From assembly GCF_900112205.1 (NCBI RefSeq), contig NZ_FOKW01000007.1, forward strand, positions 186,001 through 250,000: a DNA stretch of 64,000 nucleotides, in the 5' to 3' direction. The notes beneath the pieces are model-generated. The model worked only from the letters and a program-made list of their open reading frames with translations, searched no databases and had not been told where the DNA came from. The DNA comes from Natronobacterium haloterrestre (GTDB lineage Archaea; Halobacteriota; Halobacteria; Halobacteriales; Natrialbaceae). Below are positions 35,418 to 45,136 of the stretch, piece after piece; the first letter of the stretch is position 1, and every line of letters starts with the position of its first letter. The position numbers and the translations under genes are program-made.

Positions 35418-36824
35418 ATGACAGACGACTTCTACGACCTTCTCGAGATTCCCTCCGACGCCTCCCAGGACGAGATCAAGGAGGCCTACCGCGAGAAGGT
35501 CCGGGTTTATCACCCCGACGTGAACGACGACGACCGCGCTCGAGCGCAGTTCACGGCGGTCAAGAAAGCCTACGACATCCTCGGCGATCCGGTCGAGCGC
35601 CAGGCCTACGACCGGCTGGGCCACGAAAATTACGTCGCCAAACGAACCAGCGGCATCCCGTCGCCCGACGTCTGGAGCAGCGATAGCGGATCGGACGGGA
35701 CCTCGAGTTCGACGACCTCGACGTCCAGTTCCGGATCGACGGCAGAGGCCTCGAGAACCGCCACCTCGAGTTCGTCGGGCGGCCGAACGAGAACGCAGTC
35801 GCGGACGGGGTCGCCCTCCGGAACTGGCTCGACGGGAGCCACGGGAGCGGGGACCTCGTCGACGTCTACGTCTTCGGGGTCCGGAACCGACTCGCGGAAT
35901 ACGTCGGCGGGTGACGGTGGCGCGACCGGGACGGCCGGAACGGAAACCGCGAGTGCGGCTGGAGCCGGGACCGGGGCCGGGACCGGGACCGGAAACGCGA
36001 CCGCCACCAGCGACGGCGGAACGACGGCGAACGCCGCCGACGCGGGCGCCGCCGGGACGACGAGCGCCGGTACAGCGACGAACCGTTCTGGGACTTCAAA
36101 AACCACGACCGGTACCGGCATCGGCACCGACACGGACTCCGGCAACGCCGTCCTCTCGTGGTGGCGACGGCGGAACTTCTCGCTTCCCCTGATCTGGGCC
36201 TCCCTGCTGGTCTACCTGACCGGGATCGTCCAGTTCGGACTCGCGAACCAGGACGCTCTCGAGGCCGTCGTCGCCGACGCGACCGCCGTCGGCGCGGACC
36301 CGGGGGCCCTCTGGGCGTACCTCACGACCAGCCGACACGGCGTCGAGACGATGTCCGGGTTCGTCGTCGGCTTCGAACCCGTTTCGCCGCCGCTCGAGCC
36401 GCCAGGGTGGTACGCGGCGCTCGCCGGACTCGTCGGCGTCGCCGTCGTGATCGCCCTGGTCGACCGCGTCGTCAGGCGGGAGGACACCTGGGGAACGATC
36501 TCGATCGACGAGACGATCCTGCTCGCGCTCGCGCTCGGGGCGGCGGCGACGCTGGCCGGCGGGCCCGTCCTCGCCGGCGCGGTCCTCATGCCGTTCCTGT
36601 TTACCGTGATCGTCCACCGGACCAGGCTGGGGCCGGGCTGGAAGCCGTCGTACCTCTACGTCCTGCCGGTGCTCGCGCCGGCGACCGGCGTCGCCGTCGG
36701 CGCCGCGGGCGTCGTCGGCGAGGTCACGCTGGTCGTCGACCTGCTCGCGTACGTCGTGTTGCCGCTCGCTGGGGCGCTCGGCCTGCCGCTGCGCGCGACG
36801 ATCAGGAAACACTTCGATCGCTGA
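35418..36824 (+). CDS. Membrane-anchored J-domain protein
   Basis: A 468-residue protein from the ATG at 35418. The N-terminal J domain (about 1-70) has the HPD motif in YHPDVND. A Ser/Thr/Gly-rich linker (about 85-240) contains very low-complexity Thr/Ala/Gly repeats. The C-terminal third has six hydrophobic segments, so the J domain should face the cytoplasm at the membrane and recruit DnaK there. Such DnaJ-like membrane proteins are common in haloarchaea but the client is unknown. Confidence 0.85.
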   Translation: MTDDFYDLLEIPSDASQDEIKEAYREKVRVYHPDVNDDDRARAQFTAVKKAYDILGDPVERQAYDRLGHENYVAKRTSGIPSPDVWSSDSGSDGTSSSTTSTSSSGSTAEASRTATSSSSGGRTRTQSRTGSPSGTGSTGATGAGTSSTSTSSGSGTDSRNTSAGDGGATGTAGTETASAAGAGTGAGTGTGNATATSDGGTTANAADAGAAGTTSAGTATNRSGTSKTTTGTGIGTDTDSGNAVLSWWRRRNFSLPLIWASLLVYLTGIVQFGLANQDALEAVVADATAVGADPGALWAYLTTSRHGVETMSGFVVGFEPVSPPLEPPGWYAALAGLVGVAVVIALVDRVVRREDTWGTISIDETILLALALGAAATLAGGPVLAGAVLMPFLFTVIVHRTRLGPGWKPSYLYVLPVLAPATGVAVGAAGVVGEVTLVVDLLAYVVLPLAGALGLPLRATIRKHFDR

Positions 36825-36840
36825 CCACCGCGTCGTCCGG

Positions 36841-37479
36841 TTAGCCGACCCGCGTCGCCACGCCTTTCGTCTGCCGATAATCGCTCTCGAGGATCGACTC
36901 GAGCGTCGAGACGATCGTCTCCCGGTCGCCGGCCGTCCACTCGTCGGGGTTCCGGATCGGGACGACCATGAAGCCGCGCCCGCGGAGTTCGCGGGCGTGG
37001 AGGTCGGCCATGTCCAGATCGTGGTCGAATCGCCGGCGCTGTGTCGTGTACGCCCGGAGGACGTGATCGGTCGCCGTCTCGCCGACGGGAAGCAGGATGT
37101 GCGCGTTGATCGCGCGCAACTCGGCGTCGAAGTACCGCTCGAGGTCGTCGTACTCCCGCTCGGTCGGCTCGTGGCCGTTGGGGAGACAGCACATGTGGAG
37201 GTAACTGCAGTAGAGGTTCTCACAGTCGGGATCGTCCGCCGGGCCGGTCACGAACTCGGCCTCGCGGAAGACGTCCTGAACGGCCCGTCCGGCGTCGGTC
37301 CCGGTGAACGGGACGCCGGTACGCTTCCCGCCGTGGACGCCCGGGTGGTCGCCGATGACGTGGAAGTCGCCGTTGGCGTCACCGTACCCGAAGACGGCGT
37401 CGCGTCCCTCCTCGGGAGCGCGGTCGCAGGGCGGGCGGAGACCGAACGGATTGCTCGTCCTGTCGGTGACGTTTTTCAC
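36841..37479 (-). CDS. Uracil-DNA glycosylase superfamily protein
   Basis: A 212-residue protein. GDHPGVHGGKRTGVPFTGTDAG matches motif A of the UDG fold (the usual GE-A-P-G changed to GDHPG). NLYCSYLHMCCLPNGHEPTE has several cysteines, and HILLPVGETATDHVL resembles the central strand. Activity as a uracil- or mispair-specific glycosylase is inferred; a Fe-S cluster is possible but the cysteine spacing is not typical. It is in divergent orientation to the J-domain gene. Confidence 0.78.
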   Translation of the reverse strand: MKNVTDRTSNPFGLRPPCDRAPEEGRDAVFGYGDANGDFHVIGDHPGVHGGKRTGVPFTGTDAGRAVQDVFREAEFVTGPADDPDCENLYCSYLHMCCLPNGHEPTEREYDDLERYFDAELRAINAHILLPVGETATDHVLRAYTTQRRRFDHDLDMADLHARELRGRGFMVVPIRNPDEWTAGDRETIVSTLESILESDYRQTKGVATRVG

Positions 37480-37545
37480 GGGTATCGGGAGGAGGCCCCG
37501 ACAAATAACGGGCGCGGTTGACGCCGACAGGGACGCCAGCCCGCG

Positions 37546-38262
37546 TCAGCCGTCGCGATCGGAGCGCGGCTGGGCATCGGTCCCGACGGCCGTTCGGCCG
37601 GTTCCGTCGGCTCGCTGGGAATCGACGAGCAACGTCGCGTTGATCAGGGCGGCGAGCCCGCGACGGAGCCGCTGGGAGACCGCCGAGTCGGAGATCTCGA
37701 GTTGCTCCGCGAGTTCGACGAGCGTCGTCTTCCGTGGAACCTCGAAGTACCCTGCCTCGTAGGCGGCGATCACGAGTTCGCGCTGGGCGCGGGTGAGACC
37801 GAACCGGAACTCGCTGTCGGGATCGACCGCCTCGTGGAGCTGGACCAACTCGAGGGAGACGTCGCCGTCGACGCAGTCCGTGTAGAACTGCGAAAGGTCC
37901 TCGTAGGCCGGAAACCGGAGTCGGAGCGTCCACCGGGAGGCGGTCCCGACCGCGCTGGTGACGATCGCGTCGCTCTCCCGGATGGCCGCGAGCACGCCGT
38001 TGACCCGCTGGTCCCACTCGATCTTTACGAGCACGCTGTCGTCGACCTCGTCGATCGGTGTCGCGTCGTCGACGTCGGTCGAGGCCTCGAGGGCCGCGAG
38101 TATCTCGTCGGCGGCCTCGTCGGGGACCCAGAGGTAGGGGACGACGCCGTCGCTCGTGGGGACCGTCGTCTCGACGGTTACCGTCGCGTCAGGTACGGGT
38201 TCGAGCAACGATCCCAGCGGAAACTCCGACGCGGGAATCGCGACTGTTGCGATGACGCTCAT
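37546..38262 (-). CDS. HTH_10 transcriptional regulator with BAT-type sensor domain
   Basis: A 238-residue protein. The N-terminal 150 residues resemble the bacterio-opsin-activator sensor (BAT) domain, and LTRAQRELVIAAYEAGYFEVPRK plus SDSAVSQRLRRGL form the HTH_10 domain. Third HTH_10 regulator in the window. The target is unknown; BAT-type regulators act on opsin, DMSO reductase or metabolic genes. The start gives the typical family beginning MSVIATVAIPASEFPLG. Confidence 0.87.
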   Translation of the reverse strand: MSVIATVAIPASEFPLGSLLEPVPDATVTVETTVPTSDGVVPYLWVPDEAADEILAALEASTDVDDATPIDEVDDSVLVKIEWDQRVNGVLAAIRESDAIVTSAVGTASRWTLRLRFPAYEDLSQFYTDCVDGDVSLELVQLHEAVDPDSEFRFGLTRAQRELVIAAYEAGYFEVPRKTTLVELAEQLEISDSAVSQRLRRGLAALINATLLVDSQRADGTGRTAVGTDAQPRSDRDG

Positions 38263-38452
38263 TTGCTACTCTCGATATCGGTCGCGTGGCTACCGACAAT
38301 ATCCTTTGTGATCGTTCGTTCTCGAGACGATACGGATCGTCGCCGTCCGCGCTCGCGCCGATACATGTCGAACCTGTCCAGTAAGATATCGGTGGAATCT
38401 GTAAGAAGCGACCGGTTAGATGTCGAAGGTATTTAAGTGGCCTCCGGGAGCG

Positions 38453-38848
38453 TCAGTACTCCTCGGAGCGCAACATCGTCACCGAGACCCGTCCGACGGC
38501 ATCGAAGTCCTTCAGGCGGTAGACCAGCGACCTGATCCCCTCGGCCGCGCCGTGACAGAACACCGCCTCGAGACACCACTCGCCGTGATGGACGTGACAG
38601 GTCGTGTCGATCGCCGCCTGGAACTCGTGTTGGATCTCGTGGAGGTCCTCGATGATCTCGTCGTGGACGTAGTCGAAGACGACCGTCGCGGCGACGGTGC
38701 CCCGCGCCCGCTCTAGGGTGTGGTGGGATTCGACGTACTCCTGGATGGCCTCCCGGAGCGCCCGGGACCGGGAGTCCAGTCCCTCCGCTTTCCAGGTCCG
38801 GTCGAACTCGGCCAGCATCTCTTCGGGAACATTGAGACTCGTCCGCAT
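38453..38848 (-). CDS. nikR: NikR-type nickel-responsive ribbon-helix-helix regulator
   Basis: A 131-residue protein from the ATG at 38848. N-terminal MRTSLNVPEEMLAEFD is the ribbon-helix-helix DNA-binding unit. The C-terminal ACT-like half has H74, H85, H87 and C92, matching the four nickel ligands of NikR, with one fewer residue between the last histidine and cysteine than in E. coli. It should repress nickel uptake genes when nickel is high. No nickel transporter is adjacent; targets may lie elsewhere. Confidence 0.82.
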   Translation of the reverse strand: MRTSLNVPEEMLAEFDRTWKAEGLDSRSRALREAIQEYVESHHTLERARGTVAATVVFDYVHDEIIEDLHEIQHEFQAAIDTTCHVHHGEWCLEAVFCHGAAEGIRSLVYRLKDFDAVGRVSVTMLRSEEY

Positions 38849-38946
38849 ACCCTCCCGTTCGCTCGCGGGCGAAAAAGGTTCGGCGGTCGAACGGCTCCGT
38901 CGCGGTGGATTTATGGGTCGGAACGGGGTCACTCGTACCGAGAGCG

Positions 38947-39438
38947 ATGTACCAGGCTGGTCACTACGGCGCTGCCCTCCTCGCGTACGCCCCGCTCGGG
39001 ATCGTCGTCGCGCTGGCTGGCTACCCCGGCGGCGCGCTCGTCGGCGGACTCCTCTGTGTGGGGCTGTCGACGCTGCCCGACGTCGATCACCGACTCCCAC
39101 TGGTCGATCACCGTGGCCCGACCCACACCGTCGCCTTCGCCTTTCTCGTCGGGGCGGCCCTCGCCGCCGCCGCGGCGATCCTCGTCGAGTCGTCGTCCCC
39201 GCTCGTCGACGTCGGGTTCGTCGGGTTCGCCTTCGTCGTCGGCACGGTCTCGATCGGCTCGCACCTGCTCGCCGACGCGCTGACGCCGATGGGAGTTCGC
39301 CCCTTCTGGCCGTTCTCGGGGCGTCACTACTCGCTCGAGGCGACCCGTGCCGCGAATCCGGTCGCGAACTACGCGCTGCTTGGAGTCGGCGTCGCGGCGA
39401 CGGCTGTGGCTTGCGGGGTCGTATTTCTGGTCGCCTGA
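38947..39438 (+). CDS. DUF457/YdjM-type membrane-bound hydrolase-like protein
   Basis: A 163-residue protein from the ATG at 38947 with about four transmembrane segments. The segment TLPDVDHRLPLVDHRGPTHT carries the conserved Asp/His residues of the family (an HxxxD- and D-H-type site). Members are called membrane-bound metal-dependent hydrolases and in bacteria belong to the LexA-regulated YdjM group. Function in archaea is unknown. It ends close to ctaA on the other strand. Confidence 0.83.
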   Translation: MYQAGHYGAALLAYAPLGIVVALAGYPGGALVGGLLCVGLSTLPDVDHRLPLVDHRGPTHTVAFAFLVGAALAAAAAILVESSSPLVDVGFVGFAFVVGTVSIGSHLLADALTPMGVRPFWPFSGRHYSLEATRAANPVANYALLGVGVAATAVACGVVFLVA

Positions 39439-39462
39439 CACGAACGATCGCGACGCGGGTCG

Positions 39463-40326
39463 TCAGGCGCTCGAGGCGGAGCGGGTCAGGCCCAGTCCCG
39501 CGGCGAACGCGATTGCAAGAAGGGCCACGGCCGCGAGGTAGACCACGTCGAGGGTCGAACTGAAGTTCATCACCGCCTGCCGCCCGAGGTAGGCGACGGC
39601 GAACGCCAGGACGACCGAGACGGAGAAAAGCGGGACGACTCTCCGGTCCTCGAGTCGCCAGCGACCGACCATCGTGGCGACGATGGGGGACGCGAGCAGG
39701 GCGAGGGTCACGCCGTACTGGAGCAACTGAATCGTCGGGGTGTACTCCGTCACGACCCCGAGGTCGGTCGGGCTGAGTGCGACGTGCAGCGGCAACGCGA
39801 CGAATCCGAGGGCGAGGGCGCCGGTGACGTGGCTCGCGGTCAGCGTCGACTGCCAGACGAGTACCGTCGCGACGACGAACAGACTGAAGATGAGGACGGC
39901 CGTCCAGAAGTGCAGCGACAGGATGTCCATCGTGTACTGGGTGACGGTCTCGCGGCCGAGCGTGACCTGAATCGGAGTCAGGAGCATCCCGAGGACGACG
40001 AGGGCGGTAACGCGCTTGTCGACGCTCGAGGACCGCCAGGCCGCAAGCGCGGAGCCGATGATCGCGAAGCCGGCGAACATGGCGACGAAGCGGTGGAACC
40101 ACTCGTAGAAACTCGGCAGGTTCGCGGGCAGCAGGTTGAACGGTCCCGCGTCACACTGGGGCCAGTTGGCCTGGCAGGCCAGGCCCGAACCGGTCGCCTT
40201 CGCGGCGACGCCGAGCAGGATCGTCGCGGTGACGAGCGCCAGCGTTCCCGCGAGCAGGTGGGGGTACCCGAACCGATCGATCAGCGAGCGAGAGGTCCGA
40301 CGCCGGAAGTGACTGTTGGACGGCAC
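39463..40326 (-). CDS. ctaA: Heme A synthase (CtaA/COX15)
   Basis: A 287-residue membrane protein with about eight helices. Conserved histidines that hold heme are visible in FYEWFHRFVAM and LSLHFWTAVL, and further ones in the C-terminal half. GSGLACQANWPQCDAG carries the cysteine pair of the first extracytoplasmic loop. It converts heme O to heme A for cytochrome oxidase. The length is typical for the family. Confidence 0.93.
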   Translation of the reverse strand: MPSNSHFRRRTSRSLIDRFGYPHLLAGTLALVTATILLGVAAKATGSGLACQANWPQCDAGPFNLLPANLPSFYEWFHRFVAMFAGFAIIGSALAAWRSSSVDKRVTALVVLGMLLTPIQVTLGRETVTQYTMDILSLHFWTAVLIFSLFVVATVLVWQSTLTASHVTGALALGFVALPLHVALSPTDLGVVTEYTPTIQLLQYGVTLALLASPIVATMVGRWRLEDRRVVPLFSVSVVLAFAVAYLGRQAVMNFSSTLDVVYLAAVALLAIAFAAGLGLTRSASSA

Positions 40327-40552
40327 GGTCGTTCAGCCGGGGGTTAGGAGCGGGCATATTTAGGTTTCCCGTGTCATGTTCGGTCGGTGGGAGTCGTCCC
40401 CGCCAGAGGGTTCCGGTTCGGAAACTCGCGACCGTCCCACCGACCGGCCAGTGGATCATTTCGACCGGCGACGGCGACGGAGCCGGCGTGGGCGAGAACG
40501 TGCCGGAACGGCGTTCGCCGCATTCAAGATAACCCCTGCCCCAGCACCCGCC

Positions 40553-41782
40553 ATGGAGAAACGCGAGCGACTCGAGGCCTACCTCGAGGCGGAGGGGCTC
40601 GACGCCGTCTGGTTCGCCCGGCCGAACAGTTTTGCCTGGCTGACCGGCGGCTCGAACGTGGTCGACCGCGAGGGCGACACCGGCATCGCGGCGATCGGAT
40701 ACGAACGGGACGGGTCGACGCTGCGGCTCGTGACCAACAACGTCGAAGCCGACCGGCTCGTCGCCGAGGAGCTGCCGGACTTGGAGCCCGACGAGGTCGT
40801 CGTCGAGCGCGATCCCTGGTACGAATCGTCGCTACCCGAGCAGATCGCCGCCCGCGTCGACGAGGACGAAAGCGTCGCCACGGACGTCGAGTTGCCCGGC
40901 CGCGAGACCGTGACCGTCGACGCGAGTCGGCTTCGACAGCCGCTGACCGAGGCCGACCTCGAGCGGTATCGAGCGCTCGGACGGGAGACCGCGAGAGCCG
41001 TCGAATCGGTCTGTCGGGAGCTCCAGTCCGGCGACACCGAACACGAGGTCGCGTCGGCGCTGCGGGTGGCGCTTTCGGCCCGCGGGATCGAGGCGCCGGT
41101 CGTACTGGTCGGCGGCGGGGAACGCGCCCGTCGGTACCGCCACTACACGCCGACGGAGGCGGAACTCGGCGACTACGCGCTCGTCTCGGTGACGGCCGAG
41201 CGGGCCGGTCTCCACGCGAGTTGTACCCGAACCGTGGCCTTCGACCCGCCGGCGTGGCTCGAGGAGCGCCACGAGGCCGCCGCCAGGGTCGAGGCGACGG
41301 CGCTGGCGGCGACGCAGATGGCCGCGACTTCCGGCGGGAGCGAGGCCGGCACCGACACGGACGTCGACGTCGACGCCGGCACCGGCGCCAGCGCCAGCGC
41401 GGGCACCGCCGGCGACGTATTCGCGGCGATCCAGGCCGCCTACGACGCCGTCGGCCACGACGGCGAGTGGGAACACCACCACCAGGGCGGGGCCGCCGGC
41501 TTCGACGGCCGCGAGTGGGTCGCCACGCCCGACCACGAGGCGCCCGTTACGGCGCCGATGGCGTACGCCTGGAATCCGACGGTACAGGGCGCAAAAAGCG
41601 AAGATACTGTGCTCGTGACCGACGAGCACGTCGAGGCGCTGACCGCGACCGGCGACTGGCCGACGACGACCGTCGAGGCGGTCGAACTCGAGCGCGTGGG
41701 CGGGATCGACGCCGGCGACGACGGTGAGGGTAGACTCGCTCTCGAAATCGAACGGCCAGGGATTCTGGACCTCGGGGACTGA
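40553..41782 (+). CDS. M24 (Xaa-Pro aminopeptidase) family protein lacking most metal ligands
   Basis: A 409-residue protein from the ATG at 40553. N-terminal ERLEAYLEAEGLDAVWFARPNSFAWLTGG is the creatinase/prolidase N-domain. In the catalytic domain the first ligand strand reads VSVTAERAGLHASCTRTV, without the two aspartates usually seen there. An insertion rich in Gly/Ala/Asp-Val interrupts the domain (about 260-285). A late His-rich segment (HHHQGG) and SEDTVLV could supply one or two ligands. It may bind a substrate or peptide without peptidase activity. Confidence 0.8.
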   Translation: MEKRERLEAYLEAEGLDAVWFARPNSFAWLTGGSNVVDREGDTGIAAIGYERDGSTLRLVTNNVEADRLVAEELPDLEPDEVVVERDPWYESSLPEQIAARVDEDESVATDVELPGRETVTVDASRLRQPLTEADLERYRALGRETARAVESVCRELQSGDTEHEVASALRVALSARGIEAPVVLVGGGERARRYRHYTPTEAELGDYALVSVTAERAGLHASCTRTVAFDPPAWLEERHEAAARVEATALAATQMAATSGGSEAGTDTDVDVDAGTGASASAGTAGDVFAAIQAAYDAVGHDGEWEHHHQGGAAGFDGREWVATPDHEAPVTAPMAYAWNPTVQGAKSEDTVLVTDEHVEALTATGDWPTTTVEAVELERVGGIDAGDDGEGRLALEIERPGILDLGD

Positions 41783-41783
41783 G

Positions 41784-42515
41784 CTACCGGTCGCCGGCGG
41801 TGTCGTCGTCTGCTTCCGTTCCGTCTCCCGTGTCGGCGTCGTCACCGTTGCCGTCGCGGTCGCCGTCGCCGTCGCCGTCGTCCTCGCCCGCCAGCGGATC
41901 GGTCTCTTCGACGGTGATCGTGACGGGTTCGACGTCGTCCGCGAAGGCGGGTTCACCCGTGTCCGCGCCCGCGCCATCGCGCTCGCGGTCGAGGACTCTG
42001 TCCAGCGTGAAGATCGCGTTCAGTTCCTGCTGGACCTGGTCGACGACGCCGCCGACCAGTTCGCTGGGCTGGATCGCCGTGTACTCGTAGGGGTTGTTGC
42101 CGGCCCCCTGGCTCTCGCGTTTCTCGCGTGTGACGCGTTCCTCGTCGTGGAGTTCGGCGAGCGCCTCGCGGACGGTGCTCGGGTAGAGGCCGGTGCCTTT
42201 CGCGACCTCCTCGGAGGTGCTGCCCGGGTTCGCGAGCAGGAAGACGTAGATCTTCGCCCGCGTCTCGGTGTCGAGGATCCACGAGAGCAGGTCGACGATC
42301 CGCTGGTCGACCTCGTCCGCCGTAGTACGGATTCCGTCTTCGAGGTCCTCCTCGTCGAACTCGCCGTCGAACCCGTCATCGAACTCGTCGTCGAACCCGT
42401 CGCCGTCCTCGAGCGGGTCGCGGTTCGAGTCGTCGGTCGGATCGACGTCGCCCTCGCTTTCGCTCTCACCCTCGTCGTCGTCCACCCGGCGCTCGTCGGT
42501 GTCGTCCGGATTCAT
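41784..42515 (-). CDS. HTH/winged-helix transcriptional regulator
   Basis: A 243-residue protein. An acidic disordered N-terminus (about 1-60) precedes a winged helix (about 70-135) with [46 protein letters not shown] mid-region with [19 protein letters not shown] is probably a dimerisation helix. The C-terminus is an acidic Asp/Gly-rich tail. It is convergent with the M24 gene and divergent from top6B. Target unknown; the fold resembles TrmB/MarR-like regulators of haloarchaea. Confidence 0.8.
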   Translation of the reverse strand: MNPDDTDERRVDDDEGESESEGDVDPTDDSNRDPLEDGDGFDDEFDDGFDGEFDEEDLEDGIRTTADEVDQRIVDLLSWILDTETRAKIYVFLLANPGSTSEEVAKGTGLYPSTVREALAELHDEERVTREKRESQGAGNNPYEYTAIQPSELVGGVVDQVQQELNAIFTLDRVLDRERDGAGADTGEPAFADDVEPVTITVEETDPLAGEDDGDGDGDRDGNGDDADTGDGTEADDDTAGDR

Positions 42516-42658
42516 GTGTCCTCTCGTATAGGACGAAGTTTCGCGCGAGGTTAAACCTTTGTGAGGCGTCTACGAGGGATTCGCCGTCGTTCGATCGGCG
42601 TCTACTTTCACTCCGGTTGCACACACCTTTTAGCCTCCCCGTTAGTACAGGGAGAGTG

Positions 42659-45136
42659 ATGACGTCGTTCCAGTCGACACTCGGTGAGGAACCGGGGATC
42701 GCCGAGGAGCTGGCGGAGAGCCAGCAGGCGATCTCTATCGCCGAGTTCTTCGAGAAGAACAAGCACATGCTCGGCTTCGACAGCGGCGCTCGAGGCCTCG
42801 TCACGGCCGTCAAGGAGGCCGTCGACAACGCCCTGGACGCCGCCGAGGAAGCCGGTATTCTCCCCGATATCTACGTCGAAATCCAGGAGGAGGGTGACTA
42901 CTACCGGCTGATCGTCGAGGACAACGGCCCCGGGCTGACGAAGGAATCGCTGCCCAAGGTCTTCGGGAAACTGCTCTACGGTTCTCGTTTCCACGCGCGC
43001 GAACAGTCCCGCGGTCAGCAGGGGATCGGGATCTCCGCCGCCGTCCTCTACTCACAGCTGACCAGCGGCAAACCCGCGAAGATCACCAGCCGCACCGAGG
43101 GCTCGAGCGAGGCACAGTACTTCGAACTGATCGTCGACACCGACGACAACGAGCCCGAGATCAGCGTCGAGGAGACGACCACGTGGGACCGCCCGCACGG
43201 CACGCGCATCGAACTCGAGATGGAGGCGAACATGCGCGCCCGCCAGCAGCTTCACGACTACATCAAGCACACGGCGGTCGTCAACCCCCACGCGCGCCTC
43301 GAGCTGCGCGAGCCACAGGCCCACTTCAAATTCGAGCGCGCGACCGACCAGCTCCCCGAGGAGACCGAGGAGATCCGACCCCACCCCCACGGGGTCGAAC
43401 TCGGGACCGTGATGAAGATGCTGACGGCGACAGACTCCCAGACGGTCTCGGGGTTCCTCCAGGAGGAGTTCACCCGCGTCGGGAAAAAGACCGCCGACTC
43501 GATCATCGACGCCTTCCGGGACCGCCACTACGGCCGGGAGATGCGCTGGCGCCCGCCCGCGGTCCACGAGGACGTCGACCTCCACGCCGCCGTCGAGGAC
43601 GCGACGGCGAACAAGGGCGCGGACGCGACCGCCGCCTTCGCCGAGGCCATCGCCGAGGAGGTCGACGGCTACGACCGGATCGCCCACCACGAACTCCTCG
43701 AGGTCGTCGACGAGGCGGCCGAAGCGGTCGAGGACGATCACGGCACCACCTTCGGCGACACGGTCCGCGAGAACGCGGTCGCCGCGGTCTGGCGCGACCT
43801 CGTCGATGCAACGTCGGAGGATGAAGCCGCCGACGGCGACGGCGACGCAGGGGCGGACGAACCCGGGGAATCCCGACTCGTCGCCGACCTCTACGACCTC
43901 GCCGACGAGGCGACGAGCACGCGCAAAGACGACGAGGTCGTCCGCGCGTTCGCCGAACGGCTCGCCGGCAAGTTCGACGACGCCACCGAGGACGACGTTC
44001 GCCACCGGCTCACTCGAGACGACCTCGTGGCGTACGTCGACCGCGCCGCGGACCTCACCGAGGAGTACGACGACGTCGCCTTCGGCGACACGGCCCGCGA
44101 GAACGTCGTCGAGGCGATCTGGGACGTGATGGCGACCGTGCCCGACGACCCGCCGCTCGTGCGCGAACTCAACGGCGACCGCGACGCGACCAGCGACCTC
44201 GTCGACGGGATGCGCGCGACCGACATCATGGCGCCGCCGACGCGGTGTCTCTCGCCCATCTCCGCCGATCTGATCGAGGCCGGCCTCGAGAAGGAGTTCG
44301 ACGCCGACTTCTACGCCTCCGCGACCCGCGACGCCGAGGTTTCGGGCGGCGACCCGTTCATCGTCGAGGCCGGCATCGCCTACGGCGGCGAACTCGAGTC
44401 GGAGGGCGGCGCGGACGTGATGCGGTTCGCGAACCGCGTCCCGCTTGTCTACCAGCGCGGCGCGTGTGCGACCACGGACGTGGTCAAGTCGATCGGCTGG
44501 CGCAACTACGGGCTCGACCAGCCCGGCGGCTCCGGCCTGCCGAAGGGGCCGGCCGTCATCATGGTCCACGTCGCCTCGACGAACGTCCCCTTCACCAGCG
44601 AATCGAAGGACGCCGTCGCGAACGTTCCCGAGATCGAGGACGAGATCGAACTCGCGATCCGCGAGGCGGCCCGCGAACTCAAGAGCTACCTCAACAAGCG
44701 ACGGTCGATGCAGAAACGCCGGAAGAAACAGAACGTCCTCGGCAAGATCCTGCCCGAGATGGCCGAGAAGGTCGCCGAAGTGACCGGCCGCGAGGAACCC
44801 GACATCGACGACGCCATCGCGCGTATCATGAACAACGTGCTCGTCGAGCGCCAGGTCGAGGAGAACGGCGACTCGAAGGCCGTCTCCGTCGTCGTCGAGA
44901 ACAACTCCGGAACGAACGAGAGCCTCGAGATCACGGACATCGTCTCGGCCGAACCGACCGACCTCTCGGACGGCGCGACGGTCGTCGAGATGGACGGCGA
45001 GTGGTTCGTCAAGTGGGAGCCCGAGGTCTCGAGCGACGACGAGGCGACCCTGGAGTACGAGGTGCCCGACGGCGCGAGCTGTGATCTCGACGTGAAGGGT
45101 GTCGAAAGCGAGAAACTCACGGTGAACGAACAATGA
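42659..45136 (+). CDS. top6B: DNA topoisomerase VI subunit B
   Basis: An 825-residue GHKL ATPase from the ATG at 42659; the 14-codon upstream extension is unlikely. The ATP-binding site shows [24 protein letters not shown] and [12 protein letters not shown]2TH and transducer domains follow, with an extra acidic region (about 390-460) typical of haloarchaea. It closes on ATP and drives strand passage by Top6A. TATA-like box (CCTTTTAG, ~42626-42635) lies about 28 bases upstream. The stop overlaps the ATG of top6A. Confidence 0.96.
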   Translation: MTSFQSTLGEEPGIAEELAESQQAISIAEFFEKNKHMLGFDSGARGLVTAVKEAVDNALDAAEEAGILPDIYVEIQEEGDYYRLIVEDNGPGLTKESLPKVFGKLLYGSRFHAREQSRGQQGIGISAAVLYSQLTSGKPAKITSRTEGSSEAQYFELIVDTDDNEPEISVEETTTWDRPHGTRIELEMEANMRARQQLHDYIKHTAVVNPHARLELREPQAHFKFERATDQLPEETEEIRPHPHGVELGTVMKMLTATDSQTVSGFLQEEFTRVGKKTADSIIDAFRDRHYGREMRWRPPAVHEDVDLHAAVEDATANKGADATAAFAEAIAEEVDGYDRIAHHELLEVVDEAAEAVEDDHGTTFGDTVRENAVAAVWRDLVDATSEDEAADGDGDAGADEPGESRLVADLYDLADEATSTRKDDEVVRAFAERLAGKFDDATEDDVRHRLTRDDLVAYVDRAADLTEEYDDVAFGDTARENVVEAIWDVMATVPDDPPLVRELNGDRDATSDLVDGMRATDIMAPPTRCLSPISADLIEAGLEKEFDADFYASATRDAEVSGGDPFIVEAGIAYGGELESEGGADVMRFANRVPLVYQRGACATTDVVKSIGWRNYGLDQPGGSGLPKGPAVIMVHVASTNVPFTSESKDAVANVPEIEDEIELAIREAARELKSYLNKRRSMQKRRKKQNVLGKILPEMAEKVAEVTGREEPDIDDAIARIMNNVLVERQVEENGDSKAVSVVVENNSGTNESLEITDIVSAEPTDLSDGATVVEMDGEWFVKWEPEVSSDDEATLEYEVPDGASCDLDVKGVESEKLTVNEQ

